DNA of 31,889 nucleotides from Clostridium sp. (GTDB lineage Bacteria; Bacillota; Clostridia; Lachnospirales; Lachnospiraceae), in assembly GCA_016302185.1 (NCBI GenBank), contig JAEDOC010000006.1:1-31889 (forward strand). Direction: 5' to 3'. The translations under genes and the position numbers were made by a program. Positions 1 to 7,594 of the stretch are shown one piece after another. Under the pieces are notes generated by a model. The model was not told where the DNA came from. It was given only the letters and a program-made list of their open reading frames with translations, and made no database searches. Positions within the stretch are counted from its first letter, which is position 1. Each line of letters starts with the position of its first letter.

Positions 1-24
1 TGATACGTTTTTGAATTCGATCAT
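1..24 (-). CDS. Start of ABC transporter ATPase (partial)
   Basis: Reading leftward from 24, an ATG opens eight codons, MIEFKNVS, before the window ends. This is the usual opening of ABC-type ATP-binding subunits, for example amino acid or osmoprotectant importers. An AAGGAAG ribosome binding site lies at 37-43 on the minus strand, about 12 nt upstream, slightly far. A leftward promoter near 266-274 would give it a leader of roughly 230 nt. Too little is visible to name a substrate. Confidence 0.45.
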
Positions 25-265
25 AAATCAGGCCACTTCCTTTCTCTGTTCGCCGGAAAGCGAAAAAAATGGGTGTTTCAGGGTACAATAATACATCATG
101 TACGGTTTGAAATGATAAAGCAAAAGATTTGATTATAATTTCGGATTGTACAAAGAGTTTCTTTGAGTTATATGATGTTCAGATAATCAGATTGCCGCTG
201 CCGTAAAAAGCAGGGGCGCCTTCGTAGAATAAGATTTCACAGAGTCGGAAATCGTATTGGTTGTT

Positions 266-274
266 ATTATAGCA
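266..274 (-). promoter_or_regulatory. Extended -10 promoter, leftward
   Basis: On the minus strand the sequence reads TGCTATAAT, an extended -10 element with a perfect TATAAT. No good -35 box lies 17 bp upstream, which is typical of extended -10 promoters. It would transcribe leftward into the ABC ATPase start through about 230 nt. That leader contains short inverted repeats, for example GATTTC and GAAATC, but I do not recognise a known riboswitch class in it. Confidence 0.4.
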
Positions 275-419
275 CAAGTAAGAAAAAAAGAAAAGACTGA
301 AAAAGTTAAAAAACTTTAAATAATTAAAAGAATTTATAAATTTTAAATGGAAAAAGATGGCATATTAAAGCATGTATGCGGAAAAAGAAAAAATAAATTT
401 AAAAAATAAAAATAAAGTA

Positions 420-448
420 TTGACAAAAGTGGATTCATAGAATATAAT
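420..448 (+). promoter_or_regulatory. Consensus sigma-A promoter of candidate ncRNA
   Basis: TTGACA at 420-425 and TATAAT at 443-448 are separated by exactly 17 bp, a perfect vegetative promoter. It points rightward into a stretch without a credible protein gene, so it most likely drives a non-coding RNA starting near 455. Confidence 0.75.
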
Positions 449-454
449 AAAGAC

Positions 455-828
455 AACAAAAGGAAAGAAAATAAAGTAAAGAAAAACGAAACTAAGAAAA
501 GGAGGTACGGACCGCCGAAAACATAAGTTTCGTCTGATATATCCATCAGACATAGGACAAAAGCAATAACCTAAAGAAAAAAATCAAACATAATCTATAA
601 GATATCAAAGAGAGAATCAGCTTGGTAATATGACGAGAAAGTATTATTAAGAAGAACACATCGGAGAAGAGAATAGATAGGAAAGAAAAGAAGAGAGAGT
701 TTGATAGAATAAGAAAATAGGTTATTGGAGAAGAAAATTTCATATAGATAAGAATAAGAGAGGTATAATCCAATGAACGAAGCAGTTTGAAAGGGTATCG
801 GTAAAATGTCAATTTATCGATACCCTTT
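455..828 (+). ncRNA. Candidate purine-rich non-coding RNA
   Basis: The region runs from just after a perfect promoter to a strong hairpin. The plus strand is heavily A/G-biased and no plus-strand ORF longer than about 25 codons starts at a usable ribosome binding site. The 5' part can fold: ACGAAACT (486-493) pairs exactly with AGTTTCGT (526-533), enclosing a small hairpin of GGAGGT (501-506) with ACCGCC (511-516, one mismatch). GTCTGAT (532-538) can pair with ATCAGAC (545-551), overlapping the first stem by two bases, so the two may compete. A full Shine-Dalgarno-like AAGGAGGT near 499 sits in the inner hairpin with no start codon after it. I do not recognise a known RNA family. Open minus-strand frames here are explained by base skew. 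Confidence 0.4.
790..828. terminator. Strong 16-bp hairpin between convergent units
   Basis: Positions 790-805 pair with 813-828 in a 16-bp stem with one G-U pair and a 7-nt loop (806-812). It ends the candidate rightward RNA and lies about 50 nt past the stop of the leftward radical SAM gene, so it probably serves as a shared terminator. The stem ends in a short T run (TTT) rather than a long tract. Confidence 0.65.
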
Positions 829-875
829 CTCGTGTCATAAATTTTGATTTTCTCAAGTCATTTTCTGAATCGAAG

Positions 876-1817
876 TTATTCTAAGATCCCTTCTAATTCA
901 AAGGGCGGCGTATATTCTTCCTTCGCGCTGCTTTTTTCCTGCATAAACCCATCACATAATCCCAGCTCCAGAGCAGTGTCCACAACCCTCTGATACTCAT
1001 AGGTGGTAATGCGCCGGTTAATTTCCGGATATTTGCTGCTCTGGTAGAAGGGCGTATACTGACTCAGGAGGCTGAGCAGGTAATGACCCTTCGGCAGCGT
1101 ATCGTGGATCCAGTGAAGCAGACGGATTGAATCTTCCTTCTGTCCGGGAAGAACCATGTGGCGGAGGATGACACCCCGTTTCATCAGGCGGCAGCTTTGC
1201 CCCTTTTCGGAAAAATCCTCAAATACCGGCGGACCTGTCAGGGTAATCATCGTTTGGATGGCAGCGGAGGCTCTGTCAAAATAATCTTCCGCACCGGAGT
1301 AGCGGGCAGACAAGTCGGAAGAATAGTATTTCAGATCGGGAAGCCAGATATCCACATGGGAAGAGAGAGCTTCCAGCGTCTCCGGGTTCTCATATACGCC
1401 GCAATTATAAACTACCGGGATAGAAAGCTGCGGTTTGGCCAGCTCCAGTGCTTCCAGAATAGAGGGGAGATACTGGGTGGCAGTGACTAAATTGATGTTG
1501 TGGGCTCCCTGTTCCTGAAGCTTCAGGAAGATATCAGCCAGACGCTTTGCAGTGACGGGAACGCCGAAGCCCTCACTGCTGATCTTATAATTCTGGCAGA
1601 AACAGCATCGGAGCGTGCAGCCGGAGAAGAATACGGTACCGCTGCCGTGAATTCCGCTGATGCACGGCTCTTCCCAGGGGTGAAGAGCAGCTCTGGCGGC
1701 TACAGGTTCCGCCGGGCTGTGGCAGTAGCCCCGGGCAGTGTGACGGTTGACTCCGCAGTTTCTGGGGCAGAAGTGACAATTCTCATATGTGAAACGGATG
1801 GATGGTGATTCCTGCAT
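876..1817 (-). CDS. Radical SAM protein, PflA/PflX-like
   Basis: This 313-residue protein belongs to the radical SAM superfamily, close to the putative pyruvate formate-lyase activating enzyme group (PflX-like). The cluster motif is C67-x3-C71-x2-C74, which would ligate the [4Fe-4S] cluster that cleaves S-adenosylmethionine. An N-terminal cysteine set (C14, C17, C21, C32) precedes it, as is usual in this subgroup, and may bind a second metal or cluster. The start is an ATG preceded by TAGGAGG, which is convincing. Length is normal. No pyruvate formate-lyase gene is visible nearby, so the true substrate is unknown. It reads away from ftsH, downstream of a small peptide gene and an azlD remnant. 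Confidence 0.85.
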   Translation of the reverse strand: MQESPSIRFTYENCHFCPRNCGVNRHTARGYCHSPAEPVAARAALHPWEEPCISGIHGSGTVFFSGCTLRCCFCQNYKISSEGFGVPVTAKRLADIFLKLQEQGAHNINLVTATQYLPSILEALELAKPQLSIPVVYNCGVYENPETLEALSSHVDIWLPDLKYYSSDLSARYSGAEDYFDRASAAIQTMITLTGPPVFEDFSEKGQSCRLMKRGVILRHMVLPGQKEDSIRLLHWIHDTLPKGHYLLSLLSQYTPFYQSSKYPEINRRITTYEYQRVVDTALELGLCDGFMQEKSSAKEEYTPPFELEGILE

Positions 1818-1989
1818 CTCTGGCCTCCTATTGAAAGGAATTCCGTTTGCGGCTAAAATCAGAAAAAGCAGCCGGAAATGGTTCCTGATGAATGTAGGAA
1901 CTGAAGCAGACGGTCAGTTCTGACAGAGAGTATAGCAGGAAAACCGGGGCTATGGCAAGTGGAATGTGAGGAAGAAGGATGAGATAAAG

Positions 1990-2133
1990 ATGCCCAGGTA
2001 CGTGGAGTACCTGGGGCAGGTTCTTCCCTGTGTAGCAGTAGTTCTTTTGCATGTCTGGAAACGGAATTCTCTGCTGAGCATCGGAGGAGGAACCCTTCTC
2101 TATATGCTGCTGGTGCAGACCGTGTTTGCTTAG
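1990..2133 (+). pseudogene. azlD: azlD remnant with internal deletion
   Basis: The 47-codon reading frame matches the C-terminal half of AzlD, the small subunit of branched-chain amino acid exporters. It starts with the RYVEYLGQVLP segment typical of mid-AzlD and then jumps directly to LHVWKRNSLLSIGGGTLLY, the final helix region. About 25-30 residues normally found between these segments are missing, as is the whole N-terminus. No azlC lies nearby and there is no convincing ribosome binding site. The frame stops at 2133, overlapping the stop of the convergent small peptide gene. This reads as a decayed gene, identified from memory of the family. Confidence 0.6.
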
Positions 2134-2339
2134 TCCCTGGCCTTGGGAAGAAAATGATACAGCTGCTCGTAGGAAGTGATCTCGCTGTCTGACAGCGGAA
2201 GGGTGGGAATCAGTCCGGTACAATCCGTGGCGGAGCAGAGACTGCCGCCTCCCATGAAATCGTCCTCCACAGAATCGTCATTTATCACAGTTTCTTCCGT
2301 AAAATCCGTTTTTTTTGATGCTTCATTGTTTTTCTGCAT
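2130..2339 (-). CDS. Small two-cysteine peptide, unknown function
   Basis: A 69-residue hydrophilic, acidic peptide starting at ATG 2339, with GAGGTG about 6 nt upstream; an in-frame GTG at 2348 overlaps that ribosome binding site and is less likely. The N-terminal half is charged and probably disordered. The C-terminal half holds GGGSLCSATDCTGLIP with two cysteines and then a proline/tyrosine-containing tail ending in FLPKARD. There is no signal peptide or membrane segment. It looks like a conserved small clostridial protein, but I cannot name a family. It lies upstream of and in the same direction as the radical SAM gene, separated by about 310 bp containing the azlD remnant. A RiPP precursor role is conceivable but unsupported beyond proximity. 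Confidence 0.55.
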   Translation of the reverse strand: MQKNNEASKKTDFTEETVINDDSVEDDFMGGGSLCSATDCTGLIPTLPLSDSEITSYEQLYHFLPKARD

Positions 2340-2419
2340 TTTTGTCACCTCAGTAATAGTGTGGGTCAGGAAGAAAATATTATGTATGTTTGTTTATAAC
2401 AATTTAATGTTTTGTGTTC

Positions 2420-2448
2420 TTGATTTATAAGAGAGTGGACACTATAAT
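2420..2448 (+). promoter_or_regulatory. Sigma-A promoter of ftsH
   Basis: TTGATT (2420-2425), 17 bp, then a perfect TATAAT (2443-2448), 46 bp before the ftsH start. Transcription would begin near 2455. No CIRCE or CtsR box was seen around it. Confidence 0.7.
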
Positions 2449-2494
2449 AGTATAGAATGGGTTTTGGCATACTCATTTAGAATGGAGAGCACAT

Positions 2495-4480
2495 ATGGAT
2501 AATAATAATCAGAATAAGAACGGAAAAACGCCGAAGCGGGGACAGAATTATGTCGTTTTTATTATAACGATGCTGTTTACGATGCTCTGTGTGACTGCCA
2601 TGCACAATTTGTGGCAGCAGAGCCGGACAGAGATGGTTCCCTACAGTGAATTTAATCAGATGCTGGAGAATAAGGAAGTAGAGTCTGTCGTGGTAGGTTC
2701 GAACAAGATTACCATTACGCCAAAGGCAGATTCAAAAAAATATGTGGGAAGTCAGAGCCGTTACGGCGGACTTCTGGGGATTGAATACTATACGGTTCCG
2801 ATGGAGGATCCGGATCTTCAGAAGAAGCTGGATGAGGCCGGTGTGACCCGGTATGAACAAGAGCAGGTGGATGCGACCTCCAGTATCCTTGTATTGCTTC
2901 TGGAATGGGTTTTTCCCATTGCCATGATGCTGTTTTTGTTTAATTTTATGATGAAGCGTATGGGCGGCGGAGGCGGCATTATGGGTGTCGGCAAGAGCAA
3001 TGCCAAGGTGTACGTGCAGAAGGAGACCGGCGTAACCTTCAAGGATGTGGCCGGTGAGGATGAGGCGAAGGAGTCTCTGATTGAGATTGTGGATTTCCTT
3101 CATAATCCGGGAAAATATACGAAAATCGGCGCCAAGCTTCCGAAGGGAGCGCTTCTGGTAGGCCCTCCCGGAACCGGTAAAACTCTTTTGGCCAAAGCGG
3201 TTGCCGGTGAGGCCAAGGTACCGTTCTATTCCCTGTCCGGTTCGGATTTTGTGGAGATGTTTGTGGGCGTGGGTGCCTCCCGTGTCCGTGATCTGTTTAA
3301 GCAGGCGCAGCAGTCGGCCCCCTGTATCATCTTTATCGATGAGGTGGATGCCATCGGTAAGAGCCGTGATTCCCGTTTAGGCGGCAATGATGAGCGGGAG
3401 CAGACCTTAAATCAGCTGCTGTCCGAGATGGATGGCTTTGATCCCTCCAAGGGACTTTTGGTTATGGCGGCCACCAACCGTCCGGAGATTCTGGATCCGG
3501 CGCTTCTGCGTCCGGGCCGTTTTGACCGCCGGATTATTGTGGATAAGCCGGATTTAAAGGGACGTATCGAGATTCTGAAGGTACATTCCAAGGATGTGAA
3601 GCTGGATGAGACCGTCAACTTCGAGGAGATTGCACTGGCGACCTCCGGCGCAGTTGGTGCGGATCTGGCCAACATGATGAATGAGGCTGCCATCACAGCA
3701 GTAAAGAATGGTCGTCAGGCCGTTTCCCAGAAGGATCTCTTCGAGGCCGTTGAGGTGGTTCTGGTAGGTAAGGAGAAGAAGGACCGCATCTTAAGCAAGG
3801 AAGAACGACGGATTGTATCTTATCATGAGGTTGGACATGCGCTGGTCAGCGCACTGCAGAAGGATGCGGAGCCGGTTCAGAAGATCACCATCGTGCCCCG
3901 TACCATGGGCGCTTTGGGTTATGTCATGCAGGTTCCGGAGGAAGAGAAATACTTAAATACAGAGAAGGAAATCCGTGCCATGCTGGTTGGTTTCCTGGCC
4001 GGTCGTGCGGCAGAGGAGATTGTCTTTGATACGGTGACCACCGGTGCAGCCAACGATATTGAGCAGGCGACCCGGGTGGCGAGAGCGATGATTACCCAGT
4101 ACGGTATGTCCAAGAAGTTTGGTCTGATGGGGCTGGAGTCCAGAGAAAATCAGTACCTGAACGGACGCACCGTCTTAAACTGTTCTGATGTGACCGCTGC
4201 GGAGATTGATCAGGAGGTCATGAAGATCCTGAAGGATTCCTACGAAGAGGCAAAACGTCTCCTTCTGGAGAACCGGGATGCGATGGATCAGATTGCCGCC
4301 TTCCTGATTGAGAAGGAAACTATCACCGGTAAAGAATTTATGAAGATTTTCCGCCAGGTAAAGGGAATTCCGGAGCCGGGAGAGGAACAGGCGGAGAATT
4401 CCCCGGTGCCTTCCGAAGAGAATTCTGCAGAGAATTCCGAACAGAAGGAGGAAGCTGTGGAGCCAATTTCTGAAAACTAA
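2495..4480 (+). CDS. ftsH: ATP-dependent zinc metalloprotease FtsH
   Basis: FtsH is the membrane-anchored AAA+ protease that extracts and degrades misfolded membrane proteins and some regulators. The 661 residues show the full layout: helix 1 (about residues 18-40), a short extracytoplasmic domain, helix 2 (about 130-153), a glycine-rich linker, then the AAA module with Walker A GPPGTGKT (G223-T230), Walker B IIFIDEVDAI, and the second region of homology ending in RPGRFDR. The zinc site is HEVGH (H444, E445, H448) with D521 as probable third ligand; the usual HEAGH carries valine here. The C-terminal tail is rich in Glu, Asn and Ser. It has its own promoter and is followed by an inverted repeat, so it is probably monocistronic. 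Confidence 0.97.
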   Translation: MDNNNQNKNGKTPKRGQNYVVFIITMLFTMLCVTAMHNLWQQSRTEMVPYSEFNQMLENKEVESVVVGSNKITITPKADSKKYVGSQSRYGGLLGIEYYTVPMEDPDLQKKLDEAGVTRYEQEQVDATSSILVLLLEWVFPIAMMLFLFNFMMKRMGGGGGIMGVGKSNAKVYVQKETGVTFKDVAGEDEAKESLIEIVDFLHNPGKYTKIGAKLPKGALLVGPPGTGKTLLAKAVAGEAKVPFYSLSGSDFVEMFVGVGASRVRDLFKQAQQSAPCIIFIDEVDAIGKSRDSRLGGNDEREQTLNQLLSEMDGFDPSKGLLVMAATNRPEILDPALLRPGRFDRRIIVDKPDLKGRIEILKVHSKDVKLDETVNFEEIALATSGAVGADLANMMNEAAITAVKNGRQAVSQKDLFEAVEVVLVGKEKKDRILSKEERRIVSYHEVGHALVSALQKDAEPVQKITIVPRTMGALGYVMQVPEEEKYLNTEKEIRAMLVGFLAGRAAEEIVFDTVTTGAANDIEQATRVARAMITQYGMSKKFGLMGLESRENQYLNGRTVLNCSDVTAAEIDQEVMKILKDSYEEAKRLLLENRDAMDQIAAFLIEKETITGKEFMKIFRQVKGIPEPGEEQAENSPVPSEENSAENSEQKEEAVEPISEN

Positions 4481-4500
4481 ATTGTTCTGTATATCATTTT

Positions 4501-4542
4501 CCTGATTATACATTTGCAAAATACAGCAGATGTATAATCAGG
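4501..4542. terminator. Inverted repeat after ftsH
   Basis: CCTGATTATACAT (4501-4513) is exactly repeated in inverted form at 4530-4542, giving a 13-bp stem with a 16-nt loop just 20 bp after the ftsH stop. There is no immediate T tract, so termination efficiency is uncertain. It could instead protect the mRNA 3' end. Confidence 0.5.
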
Positions 4543-4626
4543 AAGTCAATTTATCATTTTCTATTATACTTTCTTGAATTTTCAAAGATTTCAAAGACAG
4601 GCCGGACATTGACAATCGAATAAGGC

Positions 4627-4655
4627 TTTACACCTTCAGAGAAAGTCCTTATAAT
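4627..4655 (+). promoter_or_regulatory. Sigma-A promoter of the 59-residue ORF
   Basis: TTTACA (4627-4632), 17 bp, then TATAAT (4650-4655), 37 bp before the start codon at 4693. A second TTGACA at 4609-4614 is too far from this -10 box to be its partner. Confidence 0.7.
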
Positions 4656-4692
4656 AAAATTACTAATTTTATTTGGGAAAGGACGGGAAAAA

Positions 4693-4872
4693 ATGGGGGA
4701 TTATATGCCGACAGAGAAAGAGATGATTAATAATTTGATTGATAAATATACAGATTTACAGCGTATTAAAAAAGCTGAGAATCTGGAAAAAGAGGTGGAT
4801 TATCAGCTGAAAGTAACAAAAGCGAAATTGGAATCTTTTGGAATTATCACGAGTGATTTGGAAATGAATTAA
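4693..4872 (+). CDS. Small cytoplasmic protein, unknown
   Basis: A 59-codon ORF, MGDYMPTEKEMINNLIDKYT onward, ending in SDLEMN. It is hydrophilic and predicted helical, with alternating Lys/Glu compatible with a short coiled coil, and has no membrane segment. It sits between a near-consensus promoter (4627-4655) and an intrinsic terminator (4915-4967), with a GGGAAAGGACGGG stretch upstream of the ATG, so it is likely a real single-gene unit. An alternative start is the ATG four codons later (MPTEKEM). I recognise no family. Its place between ftsH and hsp20 may be coincidental. Confidence 0.65.
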   Translation: MGDYMPTEKEMINNLIDKYTDLQRIKKAENLEKEVDYQLKVTKAKLESFGIITSDLEMN

Positions 4873-4914
4873 TTTTAGAAACAAACCAAACATCAAGGGA
4901 GAGATGAGCATCAG

Positions 4915-4967
4915 AAAACAGGGTGTAAGGTCTTATTCAGTTGTGAATGAGCATACCCCTGTTTTTT
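4915..4967 (+). terminator. Rho-independent terminator of the small ORF
   Basis: AAAACAGGG (4915-4923) pairs with CCCTGTTTT (4957-4965), with an inner stem of CTTATTCA against TGAATGAG (with G-U pairs) around a GTTG loop. The 3' arm ends in a run of six T. Confidence 0.75.
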
Positions 4968-4998
4968 GTGAAAAAAATGTGAAATCTGCGTTGAACTG

Positions 4999-5027
4999 TT
5001 GACAATAGAAAGTTTGCGTGTTATATT
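4999..5027 (+). promoter_or_regulatory. Sigma-A promoter of hsp20
   Basis: TTGACA (4999-5004), 17 bp, TATATT (5022-5027). It predicts a leader of about 125 nt before the hsp20 start, with several short inverted repeats (GAGGT/ACCTC near 5079-5101 and CGGA/TCCG just after). Confidence 0.7.
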
Positions 5028-5136
5028 ACAGATAGAACAAAGAAAGAGAAAAAGAAATCGAATTTTTGTTTTCCTCTTGAGGTTCAGGACAACAACACCT
5101 CGGATTTCTCCGATAGTGCTGAAATATATGTTTCAT

Positions 5137-5157
5137 GTCATGGAAGGGAGATATGAC
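5137..5157 (+). promoter_or_regulatory. Ribosome binding site inside a small hairpin
   Basis: GTCAT (5137-5141) pairs with ATGAC (5153-5157), placing the GGAAGGGAG ribosome binding site in an 11-nt loop three bases before the hsp20 ATG. With the long leader this could be a weak temperature-sensitive element. The stem is only 5 bp and leaves the site single-stranded, so this is tentative. Confidence 0.3.
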
Positions 5158-5159
5158 TT

Positions 5160-5603
5160 ATGATGATGCCTAGTATTTTTGGAGAAAACTTATTTGACGA
5201 TTTTATGAATGATTTTGCATTTCCGGCGTTTCCGGATGTGGAGAAGACATTGTATGGAAAGCATGCAAAGAACATGATGAAAACCGATGTGAAGGAGACG
5301 GAAGATGGCTATGTGGTAGATATTGATCTGCCAGGCTTTGAGAAGGATGAGATTAAGCTGGCACTGGAGAACGGGTATCTGACAGTCAGTGCAGAGAAGG
5401 GATTAAGTAAAGAAGAGGAAGGAGAGAAGAAGTATATCAGACGGGAGCGTTACGCGGGCAGCATGAGCCGCAGCTTCTATGTTGGCGATCATGTGACGGA
5501 GGAAGAGATTCATCCGAAGTATGAGAACGGTATACTTTCGTTCTGCCTGCCGAAGGAAGAGAAGAAAGAAGAGAAAAAGCATTATATTTCCATTGAAGGA
5601 TAA
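5160..5603 (+). CDS. Hsp20 family small heat-shock protein
   Basis: A 147-residue ATP-independent holdase of the alpha-crystallin family, which binds unfolding proteins until DnaK/DnaJ can refold them. The N-terminal arm starts MMMPSIFGENLF. The alpha-crystallin domain spans about residues 38-137, with the typical DIDLPGFEKDEIKLALENGY strand region and the RRERYAGSMSRSFYV segment. The tail is rich in Lys/Glu and ends in ISIEG, an I-x-I motif used in oligomer assembly. Two more ATG codons follow the first; the one at 5160 has the best spacing from GGGAG. It has its own promoter and terminator. No CIRCE or CtsR box was found, so its regulation is unclear. Confidence 0.95.
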   Translation: MMMPSIFGENLFDDFMNDFAFPAFPDVEKTLYGKHAKNMMKTDVKETEDGYVVDIDLPGFEKDEIKLALENGYLTVSAEKGLSKEEEGEKKYIRRERYAGSMSRSFYVGDHVTEEEIHPKYENGILSFCLPKEEKKEEKKHYISIEG

Positions 5604-5625
5604 TGCATTCGGATAAGGTAAGAAG

Positions 5626-5658
5626 ATACCCTGCGGGCGAATCCCAGCAGGGTATTTT
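5626..5658 (+). terminator. Terminator after hsp20
   Basis: ATACCCTGC (5626-5634) and GCAGGGTAT (5647-5655) form a 9-bp stem around a 12-nt loop, overlapping a short T run. It lies about 20 bp after the hsp20 stop. Confidence 0.7.
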
Positions 5659-5739
5659 CATACATCAGGAGAATGGGAAAGACGAAGAATAGAAGGAAAC
5701 AGGAGCATAAATCGGAATTACAGAGAAGGAGGAAGAACC

Positions 5740-6786
5740 ATGGGAATGAAAAGAGATTATTATGAAGTTCTCGGAGTGAATCGGAACGCAGACGACGCGG
5801 CCATAAAAAAAGCATACCGAAAGCTGGCTAAAAAGTATCATCCCGACAGCAACGCGGGGAACACGCAGGCGGAAGAACGGTTTAAGGAAGTAACAGAGGC
5901 CTATGATATTTTAAGTGATCCGGAGAAGAGAAAGCTGTACGATCGGTTTGGACATGCGGCGTTTGACGGAAGTGCGCAAGGGGCGGCCGGCGGTGCATCG
6001 GGCGGACCTGGCGGTGGTTTTTATCGTTCGGCAGGGCCGGATGGCAGTTATCAGGAATACCATTTTGAAGGCGGCGATATGGACGACATTCTGAAAAATC
6101 TTTTTGGCGGAGGTTTCGGAGGTTTTGGCGACGGAAGCTTCCATCGGGCGCATTCCGATTTCTTTGGCGGCGGTTCCGGATTTTCCGGCGGCGGTTCTGG
6201 TTTTACCGGCAGTCGCGGCGGATATGCGGCAGATGGATCAGATCTGGAAGCGGAGATCTCAGTTACCTTTGAGGAGGCTGTCTTCGGCTGTGACAAGGTC
6301 ATCCATCTGGGAGACAACAGAGAAGTCGGCGGGGCAGGAAAAGCGCTGAAGGTGCATATCCCGGCCGGGATTGATACGGGCAAATCCATTCGTCTTCGGG
6401 GCAAGGGAATGCCGGGCAGCGGCGGAGGCTGTCCGGGCGATCTGATGCTGAAGGTTAAGGTGGGAGAAAAGGCCGGCTTTGAGCGGAAGGGCATGGATAT
6501 CTATACCACGGTAAGGGTACCGTTTACCACCGCAGTGTTTGGCGGCGAGGCAATGGTGCAGACGCTCTACGGTAATGTCCTCTGTAAGATTGCGGAAGGA
6601 ACCCAGTCGGGAACGAAGATCCGACTGAAAGGAAAAGGCGTTGTTTCCATGAAGGAACCGGGCGTATACGGCGACCAGTATGTGACGGTGCAGATTGAGG
6701 TGCCGAAAAACTTGAATGAGACAGCGAAACGGAAGCTGAAGGAGTTTGAAGCGGCCTGCGGTGGGAGAGGCAGAAGCGTGGCGTGA
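5740..6786 (+). CDS. DnaJ/CbpA-type J-domain chaperone without zinc finger
   Basis: A 348-residue co-chaperone that stimulates DnaK ATPase and delivers substrates. The J domain is residues 5-70, with the invariant HPD at H34-P35-D36. A Gly/Phe-rich stretch (about 80-165) follows and then the two beta-sandwich substrate domains (about 168-335). The CxxCxGxG zinc-finger repeats of class A DnaJ are absent, so this is a class B/CbpA-like protein. A second DnaJ probably exists elsewhere with dnaK and grpE. The ATG has AAGGAGG 6 nt upstream. It follows hsp20 beyond a terminator and may have its own weak promoter, which I could not locate. Confidence 0.93.
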   Translation: MGMKRDYYEVLGVNRNADDAAIKKAYRKLAKKYHPDSNAGNTQAEERFKEVTEAYDILSDPEKRKLYDRFGHAAFDGSAQGAAGGASGGPGGGFYRSAGPDGSYQEYHFEGGDMDDILKNLFGGGFGGFGDGSFHRAHSDFFGGGSGFSGGGSGFTGSRGGYAADGSDLEAEISVTFEEAVFGCDKVIHLGDNREVGGAGKALKVHIPAGIDTGKSIRLRGKGMPGSGGGCPGDLMLKVKVGEKAGFERKGMDIYTTVRVPFTTAVFGGEAMVQTLYGNVLCKIAEGTQSGTKIRLKGKGVVSMKEPGVYGDQYVTVQIEVPKNLNETAKRKLKEFEAACGGRGRSVA

Positions 6787-6887
6787 TATGGCGCGAAGAG
6801 AATAAGCCCTGCCCTTACGGAAGGAAGGATTAAGTGAATCGGAAGAGTAAAATGCATCCTGCAGAAGGAAAAGTCAGTTTTTGGTAG

Positions 6888-6917
6888 TTGTTGCTTTCGG
6901 CCATTTTGTGCTACAAT
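6888..6917 (+). promoter_or_regulatory. Promoter upstream of the membrane protein/prsW pair
   Basis: TTGTTG (6888-6893), 18 bp, TACAAT (6912-6917), the latter preceded by TGC as an extended -10. It lies 62 bp before the start at 6980. The 194-bp gap after the dnaJ-like gene otherwise holds only weak short hairpins. Confidence 0.5.
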
Positions 6918-6979
6918 AAATAAATACAAAGATTCAGAGAACTTAAGGAACAGAGGATGATATCAGGAGAGTACAGAGA

Positions 6980-7594
6980 ATGAATTTTGAAGTGATTGAC
7001 AATTTATTTCAGGTGAGCATGTTAGCGGCCGCGGCAATTGCGGCAATTGTTTTTACGATCCGTTATCAGGAACGCCGCTTCATGATTCTTGCTTTTGCAT
7101 ATGCAAGCTTCTTGATGGGAACACTCTATTGGGTACTATATCTGGCGATTATCGGCAATATTCCTCAGGTGTTTTATGTTTCGGAGATATCCTGGCTGGC
7201 CGCTTACCTGTTTTTTTTGTCATTTCAGATTTATCGTATGAAGCATATGAGCCTCTGCTTCAGCTGGCCGGCGTCTGCAGCTGCATTCGTTATTGTTGTG
7301 CTGGTGATGGGGATCGGCATGCTTGGGCCATCCCGTTTCGTTTCCGGAGCATTTGCAGCGACTGTGGCTGCTTACACGTATCTTACCGTTTTTCGCCTCC
7401 TGAACACGAAACCGTCGTCGAAAGTGGATATTTGCATCCTTTTGTGTATCATATTGCAGATGCTTTTGTACATCGTATCCTGCTTTATGCCTGATTTTAC
7501 TCATTTTAATCTTTATTTTGCTGTGGACATAAGCCTTACCATAATGCTCACAGTTCTTCTTCTGTTAACTTACAGGGAGGTGACCGGGCAATGA
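6980..7594 (+). CDS. Polytopic membrane protein, unknown
   Basis: A 204-residue, very hydrophobic protein with about six or seven predicted membrane helices and short loops. The first helix begins near residue 10 and the last ends just before a short REVTGQ tail. No catalytic motif is evident; the topology recalls the membrane sensor domains fused to histidine kinases or cyclases, but no such output domain is present. Its stop overlaps the prsW-like start by 4 bp (ATGA), so the two are translationally coupled and probably work together, perhaps as signal sensor and protease. I do not recognise a named family. Confidence 0.7.
   Translation: MNFEVIDNLFQVSMLAAAAIAAIVFTIRYQERRFMILAFAYASFLMGTLYWVLYLAIIGNIPQVFYVSEISWLAAYLFFLSFQIYRMKHMSLCFSWPASAAAFVIVVLVMGIGMLGPSRFVSGAFAATVAAYTYLTVFRLLNTKPSSKVDICILLCIILQMLLYIVSCFMPDFTHFNLYFAVDISLTIMLTVLLLLTYREVTGQ

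Noticed and set aside
343..812. Long open frames on the minus strand rich in Phe and Leu
   Set aside because: They mirror the purine bias of the plus strand, have low-complexity hydrophobic products and no credible ribosome binding sites.
4481..5740. CIRCE or CtsR operator near the chaperone genes
   Set aside because: No TTAGCACTC/GAGTGCTAA pair and no GGTCAAA tandem repeats were found upstream of ftsH, hsp20 or the dnaJ-like gene.
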